From positions 18,661,001 through 18,725,000 of the forward strand of contig OX637401.1 in assembly GCA_951799425.1 (NCBI GenBank): DNA of 64,000 nucleotides, read 5' to 3'. Position 1 is the stretch's first letter. The number at the start of each line of letters is the position of its first letter. The notes beneath the pieces were generated by a model. That model was not told the origin of the DNA. It worked only from the letters and a program-made list of their open reading frames with translations, and made no database searches. The position numbers and the translations under genes were made by a program. Source of the DNA: Ilex aquifolium (Eukaryota; Streptophyta; Magnoliopsida; Aquifoliales; Aquifoliaceae). Below, in pieces: positions 60,565-64,000 of the stretch.

Positions 60565-61866
60565 GGTACTAGGAGCGACAATCGTGATGGGTTTGTGTTG
60601 TGTCATTGCGGATTCGTGTTAAAAACTAATCAATCCTAACCCAACATATTTAACTAATTGTCGTGTCGATTGACCTGCTTATGTTTATGTCGGGTTCGTA
60701 TTCGTATTCGTTTTGACCCATATAAATTTTGAATAAAGAACTTATCACTAAGATTTAAATCTAAAATTCAATTATCCATTAATTGAATATTTGCTCATAC
60801 TTTTCTGTAAATTAAAAATTAACTTAATAAATATAACAATAATAATAAGTAAAAATATCTTTTTTGTACAATAATTATGTCAATGCTTAATAAACAATAA
60901 AAAATAATTGACACTTTATTTTATAATATTAGTTAAACGTGTTAATCATAGTTGTCAAAATCGTACGATTTGCGATTTGATTCGCTTGATTTGGTTCGGT
61001 ACAGGTACAAAACGATTCGTATCTTATATGATAATTGTTTTAAAACCCAATTTTTTTGGCAAAACGACATCATTTTGTCCGCTAAACAGTAAAATAACGT
61101 CGTTTTGTTTGTAGAGGAATCCACACCCTAATAAAAATTCAACCTCTTAGCTCATTCTCTCTCTGATGTCGTCTAAAGCTCGTCATGCGTTGTCTAAAAC
61201 TAAAGGTCACGGCTAACGTTCTCGCATCATCGGTTGATTTTTGCTCTCAATTCTTTCATGGATAGCCTATTAGGTTCTAATTTTTTATTTCAAAATGTTG
61301 GCCTGTATGTTTTTTCCTAATCAATTTTCTTATTTGTTCTTTTTCCATTCATGTTTGTAATCTAATCTAAACTGGGTGTCACTATTTTAGTTCTTGAATA
61401 GCCATGGTTCTTTAATGAATTTTTTTTTTCAAGTTGTTGAATTTGAAAATGGTTAAGTAAAAGATGAAACTGAAGCAAAAGGCTAGCGTCTTTCCATTTA
61501 GACGACATGATTATGTCAATTGATTATTTTTAGAATGCAATAATGTTCAATATTCAATATTTTGTCTATTTTAAATATGTAGTATTATTTTTTATTTTTG
61601 TTCAAATTTTGTGTCGAATCTTACGATTCACGATTCTCAAATTTAGGATTTCGATTCAGGATACGAATCGCAATTTGACAACTATGATGTTAATCGTGTC
61701 AATTTCGTGTTGTTCGTGTTTGATACTAACTCAACCTATTTATTATTCGTGTTAATGAGTCGTATCATTTACAAGTTCGTATTGAAAAATGATCAACCCA
61801 AACTTGCTAATTTCGTGTCAAATTCGAATCGTATTTTCGTGTTGTGTCAGAAATTTCCACCCCTCG
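60565..61866. mobile_element. Repeat rich in TCGTGT words, split by a nested MITE
   Basis: Both sides (60575-60720 and 61695-61866) are dense in 'tcgtgtt', 'gtgtca' and 'gggttcg' words, a style I recall from a common plant dispersed repeat. The right end reads, on the minus strand, GGGGTGGAAATTTCTGACAC. The interior is occupied by the element at 60948-61687. Family not assigned. Confidence 0.45.
60948..61687. mobile_element. hAT-like MITE, 740 bp, with 8-bp target duplication
   Basis: Inverted ends ATAGTTGTCAAA and TTTGACAACTAT, with further inverted pairing inside ('aatcgtacgattcg'-type words). TGTTAATC is duplicated exactly at 60940-60947 and 61688-61695; 8 bp is typical of hAT elements. 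No transposase encoded. It is inserted in the TCGTGT-rich repeat, whose sequence reads through cleanly on removal. Confidence 0.75.
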
Positions 61867-62078
61867 TTAGAACCCCCTACCTCTGAAGGTGATATCCCTT
61901 ATGCCAATGAGTATTGAATAGCCTTGTCATTGGCCCCGAAGCATCCCTCCACCTCACCTTCACGTCCATTTAACACAATGTCACTCCAAGTTCGTTAAGC
62001 TTCAAGAGTTTTAATGGTGGGATTGATAAGGTTTGGATGGATGGAATTCAAGAGTGACAAATATATGAAAATTTGTGC
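61867..62078. other. Short intergenic stretch, no gene seen
   Basis: No feature recognised. Confidence 0.4.
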
Positions 62079-63338
62079 TCATACTCACAAGGGGAGTTTC
62101 TCTCTAAAAGTCTAAAATGTGTTGCTCCCCAGAGAGAGAGAGAAAAAGAGAGATTTAGGATATATATATAGGCCATAGGTGAAGTCTGGATAGGCTTTTC
62201 AAGACTTATCTTCTCATTTTAATGTCTAGTAAGAATCCATGGATTATGAAGAGTAATGCTAGTCTCTCTAAACCAACTGGGGTAACCTAGTTGGCCAAGG
62301 CCTCTGGCTTTCCAGTGGGAGGTCAAGGGTTCGAAGTCCCCTGGGCGCAAAAAGCATGGCTGCTTGGTAGGACAAGACCTCAATTGCTTGAACAAACAGT
62401 ATCCAAGCCTCTGGTGTGGGTCTTGAGTTCTCGACAAAATGCAAGATCTGATTTAAATGGTGTATGATTTGAGGGACCGGTTCATACACCCGGGCTTTGC
62501 CCTTGGTTCTACTTCGAGTCACGAGCTTGAGCGACATAAGTGTGTCTCTACTTGCTGAGGACAGGCCATGGGATTTCCCCATATACAGAAAAATGCTAGT
62601 CTCTCTAAAAAACACAACTTTAAGACGACAATAGAGTACAGGGAGTCAACTATCCAACTTAAACCACACATACTTCCATTCCATAGTGATGAATTAGCAA
62701 TTTATAATTATCTACTTATATGTTGCAACTCACCAATGGGACACCTTCCAACATCCTTAATCATCAATTACGAAAGTTATGGATATTCAGATGTGGAAAA
62801 TATTTAAATTTAGGAAAGAAACTTATATATTTATGTTAGTGTGTTAGTTTCCTATTATGTCCCTACACACCACATTGTTTCATACTCTCTTTCTTCCTCC
62901 CTTCTTTTTCTCTTTCTTTTCCCAGACTCTAACATACAATCATTTTAAGTTTCAATCCAAGTTGTAAAACCCAAAAATCAAACCGAACTCAACCCAACGT
63001 CAACCCAGATTTCCGAACGAGTAACGTATCCGATTGAGAAAAATTTAAACATGGGAAATACTCAGTTGAAAAGATTCGAGTTGAATTCAGATTGAGATTG
63101 ATCTTGGGCAGCAGAGAGTTTTAAAACTTCTCAACCCGACCAATGAGCCCGAGTTGCACCCCAAAAGTGGAATAGGAGTGTTTCAAAGGTAAGAAAACAG
63201 ACACCAATGAAAAAATTCTCCAATACTGGATTATATCACTTCCCTAAAAGATTTAACTTCATGTAGACTCAGTATATAACATGAGTCATCGCAACAAGAG
63301 ATTCTAGTCATGCCCCAAATCTAGAATTGGATTCTAGT
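62079..63338. repeat. Tandem repeat, unit 1 (with SINE)
   Basis: Starts 'catactcacaaggggag'. The following unit begins at 63339 with the same order of motifs. Unit 1 is 1260 bp including the SINE and its duplicated site. Parts match 5946-6137, 7313-7735 and 2856-2950. Confidence 0.75.
62273..62591 (+). mobile_element. tRNA-derived SINE with perfect 18-bp target duplication
   Basis: The target duplication AATGCTAGTCTCTCTAAA lies at 62255-62272 and 62592-62609. Inside, TAACCTAGTTGG fits a Pol III A box and GGTTCGAAGTCCCC a B box, spaced as in a tRNA, followed by a ~250-bp unrelated body. Uninterrupted sites exist at about 63515-63532 and 5970-5987. It differs from the Au-like element at 49539. 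Open frames on its minus strand are SINE artefacts. Confidence 0.85.
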
Positions 63339-64000
63339 CATACTCAGAAGGGGAGTTTCTCTCTAAAAGTCTAAAATGTGTTGCTCCCCACAAAGAGAGA
63401 GAGAGATTGATTTAGGATATATATAGGCCATAGGTGAAGTTTGGATAGGCTTTTCAAGACCTATCTTCTCATTTTAATGTCTACTAAGAATCCATGGATT
63501 ATGAAGAGTAATGCTAGTCTCTCTAAATAACACAACTTTAAGACGACAATAGAGTACAAGGAGTCAACTATCCAACTCAAACCACACATACTTCCATTCC
63601 ATAGTGATGAATTAGCAATTTATAATTATCTACTTATATGTTGCAGCTCACCAATGGGACACTTTCCAACATCCGTAATCATCAATAACGAAAGTCATGG
63701 ATATTCAGATGTGGAAAATATTTAAATTTATGAAAGAAACTTATATATTTATGTTAGTGTGTTGGTTTCCCATTATGTCTGTATACACCACATTGTTTCA
63801 TACTCTCTTTCTTCCTCCCTTCTTTTTCTCTTTCTTTTCCCAAACTCTTAATATACAGTCATTTTAAGTTTCAATCCGAGTTGTAAAACCCAAAAATAAA
63901 TCGAACTCAACCCAACGTCAACCCAGGTAGCGTATCCGATTGAGAAAAATTTAAACATGGGCAATACTCGGTTGAAAAGATTCGGGTTGAATTAGGATTG
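63339..64000. repeat. Tandem repeat, unit 2 (cut by window end)
   Basis: Collinear with 62079 onward at well over 90% by eye, without the SINE. It continues past the window. No gene. Confidence 0.75.

Noticed and set aside
62273-62345. Possible tRNA gene (A and B boxes present)
   Set aside because: The target duplications and the long unrelated 3' body show a SINE; a cloverleaf could not be completed.
62219-62615. Minus-strand frames of 72 and 115 codons
   Set aside because: Contained largely in the SINE; such frames are typical antisense readings of SINE bodies.
1-64000. CRISPR arrays, operons, riboswitches, plasmid origins or phage-like systems
   Set aside because: None seen; the DNA is plant nuclear with introns and plant retroelements, and direct repeats lack the regular spacer pattern.

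Overview
The window is nuclear DNA from a flowering plant, very probably a eudicot. The evidence is AT-rich intergenic DNA, spliced receptor-kinase genes with GT-AG introns, decayed Ty1/copia, Ty3/gypsy and LINE elements, tRNA-derived SINEs (one Au-like), and a TIR-NBS-LRR gene, a class that grasses lack. I cannot name the species.

The core is a cluster of LRK10L-type (LEAF RUST 10-like, GUB_WAK ectodomain) receptor-like kinases. Copy 1 (1-337, +) is only the 3' end of a gene cut by the window edge. Copy 2 (26483-29648, +) is complete, with four exons joining in frame to 657 codons. Copy 3 (47221-50912, +) has the same exon layout, but one TGA lies five codons before the ATP-binding lysine, and part of its ectodomain is replaced by new sequence carrying a 27-bp repeat. 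A fourth, more divergent gene (39433-36458, -) is complete: three exons, 611 codons. Copies 1-3 share about 2.5-3 kb of 3' flank, and copies 2 and 3 also share upstream blocks, so they are segmental duplicates spaced about 29 kb and 21 kb apart. The kinase exon of copies 2 and 3 is almost identical, while the ectodomain exon is clearly diverged. Short relics of further copies lie at 9829-10130 and 40620-40965.

Between the genes are layers of transposable elements. From the left: a short MITE; long-inverted-repeat (foldback) elements at 3567-4411, 4423-4797, 7794-8245 and 12552-14289; a Tourist-like element at 6438-7309; a copia gag/protease fragment at 14335-15420 (-); a GC-richer LTR-like block at 17341-18950; and a decayed gypsy pol at 18960-22830 (-) split by a solo LTR with a 5-bp target duplication. 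Upstream of copies 2 and 3 a roughly 100-200 bp module recurs seven times, mostly with WRKY-type TTGACT cores. Further right are a foldback element present only in the copy-2 flank, a GGT-rich array, a duplicated promoter block with a Harbinger-like insertion, and SINEs in introns.

Right of copy 3 lie a 5'-truncated LINE (54218-55930, -) and a TIR-NBS-LRR pseudogene (59912-55930, -) with several frameshifts and stops. The last 2 kb are a tandem repeat matching the 5.9-8.5 kb region; one unit carries a SINE with a perfect 18-bp target duplication.

Biologically this is a decaying and renewing defence-receptor cluster: two intact receptor kinases, one probable truncated receptor, one partial copy and one dead NLR. 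No bacterial-type system, CRISPR array or stand-alone RNA gene was seen. All similarity statements are by-eye comparisons within the window or recall of family signatures; no database search was run.
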